Assembly: GCA_036365455.1 (NCBI GenBank)
Contig: JAWQUS010000010.1
Coordinates: forward strand, 18,834,501-18,898,500
DNA length: 64,000 nt
Reading direction: 5' to 3'
Source of the DNA: Macrosoma leucophasiata
Taxonomy: Eukaryota; Arthropoda; Insecta; Lepidoptera; Hedylidae
Both the position numbers and the translations under genes were made by a program. A model generated the notes under the pieces. The model saw nothing but the letters and a program-made list of their open reading frames with translations. It did not search any database and was not told where the DNA came from. This document shows, piece by piece, positions 63,877 through 64,000 of this stretch. Position 1 is the stretch's first letter, and each line of letters begins with the position of its first letter.

Positions 63877-64000
63877 TCTACCCCGTGTAAAATCAATTTT
63901 GAGTTATTTTTAAATAAAAACACAAATAAAATAGACTTGTTGATCTGAAGGCACTTTTGTGACTTTTAACTAGCATAAATTTATCAGAAATTATAGAGAG

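Overview
The window is nuclear DNA of a lepidopteran insect, most likely a moth. It is AT-rich with long introns and dense in transposable elements (mariner, Jockey-like and RTE-like LINEs, tRNA-type SINEs, Helitron ends, hAT and TTA-target MITEs). It carries a member of the 27 kDa hemolymph glycoprotein family (DUF1397), a family I know from moths and silkworm.

Two spliced genes were rebuilt exon by exon and both give a closed reading frame. (1) Plus strand, 14391-30711: a secreted 27 kDa hemolymph protein, 7 coding exons, 228 residues, with a TATA box and an arthropod initiator about 60-90 bp upstream of the ATG. (2) Minus strand, 63876-41045: a calcyphosin-like EF-hand protein, 8 coding exons, 246 residues, with a first intron of about 11.5 kb. 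Between them lie two genes I do not recognise: an intact, apparently intronless 1095-codon frame (31208-34495, plus), rich in lysine and asparagine, with three Cys-rich motifs and a hydrophobic Cys-rich C-terminus; and a short Cys-containing membrane protein (36273-36815, minus).

Layout. 1-1291: decayed mariner. 1292-3845: no gene. 3873-7690: Jockey-like LINE, 5' end and both ORFs present but broken, cut off inside the reverse transcriptase. 8092-8430: ORF without Met that shares 27 bp, inverted, with the LINE junction. 8600-10215: perfect hairpin, LINE tail, SINE. 14050-30830: hemolymph gene; its introns hold SINEs, LINEs, MITEs and a 75-bp tandem repeat. 31200-36815: the two unknown genes, with an RTE fragment between them. 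37340-40830: small inverted-repeat elements. 40860-63876: calcyphosin-like gene; intron 1 contains a 2.3 kb array of a 15-bp GC-rich repeat (about 155 copies) and nested Helitron, LINE and long-inverted-repeat elements.

The protein genes show no operon-like cooperation. Hemolymph protein and calcyphosin are separate housekeeping or tissue genes whose introns have absorbed most of the repeats. No rRNA, credible tRNA, CRISPR or prokaryotic feature was seen. All splice sites were read by eye from sequence; no expression data were used.
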